DNA from: Bacteroidales bacterium
GTDB lineage: Bacteria; Bacteroidota; Bacteroidia; Bacteroidales; F082
Length of the DNA: 43,301 nt
Direction of reading: 5' to 3'
Assembly: GCA_029983675.1 (NCBI GenBank)
Contig: JASBYY010000026.1
Location: 1 to 43,301, forward strand
Shown here: one piece after another, positions 42,769 through 43,301 of the stretch
Layout: each line of letters starts with the position of its first letter
How positions within the stretch are numbered: position 1 is the stretch's first letter
The notes under the pieces: generated by a model
Told to the model about the DNA's origin: nothing
What the model saw: the letters and a program-made list of their open reading frames with translations, nothing else
Database searches by the model: none
Position numbers and translations under genes: made by a program

Positions 42769-42798
42769 TTGCGATTTGCGAAAAAAGATGTACTTTTG
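42769..42798 (+). promoter_or_regulatory. Promoter of tRNA-Gln
   Basis: TTG at 42769-42771, a 19-base spacer and TACTTTTG at 42791-42798 are a perfect Bacteroidetes promoter, with the start point expected near 42805, about 20 bases ahead of the tRNA. It has the same spacing and -7 box as the yitT promoter. Confidence 0.8.
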
Positions 42799-42825
42799 CC
42801 GGCGCATTCAACGATGAATGGAAGG

Positions 42826-42896
42826 TGTCGAGTGGTGTAACGGCAGCACTGCAGATTTTGGTTCTGCCTGTCAAGGTTCGAATCCTTGCTCGACAA
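42826..42896 (+). tRNA. tRNA-Gln (anticodon TTG)
   Basis: A 71-base cloverleaf. The acceptor stem is TGTCGAG (42826-42832) with CTCGACA (42889-42895), discriminator A at 42896. The anticodon arm GCAGATTTTGGTTCTGC shows TTG in the loop. The T-arm carries GGTTCGAATCC. The 3' CCA is not encoded and must be added. It reads CAA and CAG codons. Confidence 0.95.
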
Positions 42897-42916
42897 CTGA
42901 CAACTGGAAGTGGAGA

Positions 42917-42947
42917 AACCTGCTACGGAATGTAACAGGTTTTTTTG
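42917..42947 (+). terminator. Terminator after tRNA-Gln
   Basis: AACCTG (42917-42922) pairs with CAGGTT (42936-42941), with an inner TAC/GTA pair and one C-A mismatch. A run of seven or more T residues follows. It ends the tRNA transcript. Confidence 0.85.
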
Positions 42948-43041
42948 TTGCGAAAGCAAACCAATTCCAAAGCGCAGGCAATGTTGTGATGGTCAAAACG
43001 ATGACTGAAAGTTGTCCGCATAGTTTGTGTTGAGAAGGACG

Positions 43042-43065
43042 AGGGGATTTTTGCATCCCCTTGTT
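43042..43065 (+). other. Hairpin in the rimP leader
   Basis: GGGGAT and ATCCCC around a TTTTGC-like loop form a 6-bp stem, followed by TTGTTTTG. It sits about 40 bases before rimP. It could be a second terminator ending read-through, or an attenuator in the leader of the rimP operon. Confidence 0.4.
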
Positions 43066-43101
43066 TTGTAACAAAAGGATATTAAAAAACGGAACTGAAA
43101 A

Positions 43102-43301
43102 ATGATAGGTAAGGAACAGATTGTTGAAATTGTCGCACAGGCCATCGAAGGCTCGGACCGCTTTCTCGTCGATGTGAAAATCAAGGCGGGGAATGTCATC
43201 GAGGTGCTGCTCGATGCCGATACCGCCGTGCCCATTGATGACTGCAGCGCAGTGAGCCGTTTTATCGAAAGCCGCCTCGATCGGGATGCGGAAGACTTTG
43301 A
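43102..43301 (+). CDS. rimP: Ribosome maturation factor RimP, N-terminal part (runs off the right edge)
   Basis: Sixty-six codons from the ATG at 43102: MIGKEQIVEIVAQAIEGSDR, then a beta strand VEVLLDAD-like segment and the PIDDCSAVSRFIESRLDRD stretch typical of RimP. RimP assists maturation of the 30S subunit and usually heads the nusA-infB operon, which would lie to the right of this window. Confidence 0.9.
   Translation, partial: MIGKEQIVEIVAQAIEGSDRFLVDVKIKAGNVIEVLLDADTAVPIDDCSAVSRFIESRLDRDAEDF

Noticed and set aside
1..43301. CRISPR arrays, insertion sequences, prophage or integrase genes
   Set aside because: No regularly spaced direct repeats, transposase motifs or phage genes were seen on either strand.

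Overview
The window reads as chromosomal DNA of a Bacteroidota bacterium, most likely order Bacteroidales. The evidence is the dcw gene order, DUF3276, DUF5683, DUF2723 and YARHG proteins, the glycine-lipid acyltransferase pair, the long FtsZ C-terminal tail, A/T-rich ribosome-binding regions, and promoters of the Bacteroidetes type (TTG, about 19 bases, TAnnTTTG). Species cannot be told from the sequence.

Layout. (1) 1-1690 is an accessory edge: the start of a secreted carboxypeptidase-regulatory-like protein, an intact class I lanthipeptide-type precursor with its terminator, a GC-rich anonymous block, a promoter with a ribosome-binding site and a 29-codon ORF, and a frameshifted, 5'-truncated LanC lanthionine cyclase. 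It looks like a decayed RiPP locus. (2) 1695-5755 holds a YitT-family membrane protein, then purN overlapping a large secreted protein with a deacetylase-like C-terminal half. (3) 5973-21416 is a complete-looking, tightly packed minus-strand division and cell-wall (dcw) cluster, in transcription order mraZ, rsmH, ftsL, ftsI, murE, mraY, murD-like, ftsW, murG, murC, ftsQ, ftsA, ftsZ, yqeY. Its murD position holds only a 187-residue C-terminal domain with altered substrate-site residues. (4) 21689-24184 (plus) carries a glsA/glsB-like glycine-lipid acyltransferase pair and the ribosome-assembly GTPase engB. (5) 24261-29869 (minus) is parA, parB, DUF5683, dapB, lepB, lgt: chromosome segregation, diaminopimelate synthesis and protein export or lipoprotein maturation. 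(6) 30082-35932 has DUF3276, a divergent DEDDh exonuclease, and ftsK, lolA-like, pnuC and NadR-like kinase. (7) 36101-39076 has two secreted proteins, one YARHG and one YiiX/C92-type cysteine peptidase fusion. (8) 39077-43301 has a repeat-bearing spacer, a DUF2723 membrane protein, tRNA-Gln with promoter and terminator, and the start of rimP.

How the genes fit together. Most of the window builds the envelope and divides the cell. DapB supplies the meso-diaminopimelate pathway; MurE carries the DNPR motif of meso-DAP ligases; MurC, MraY, MurG, FtsW and FtsI make and cross-link peptidoglycan at the FtsZ/FtsA ring; FtsK, ParA and ParB move the chromosome; LepB, Lgt and LolA process and carry exported proteins and lipoproteins; GlsA/GlsB-like enzymes would make glycine lipids. 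murF and ddl are not here, and a full-length MurD must be encoded elsewhere or replaced. The most notable observations are the single-domain MurD-like gene, the orphan lanthipeptide precursor next to a dead cyclase, and a candidate MraZ operator.
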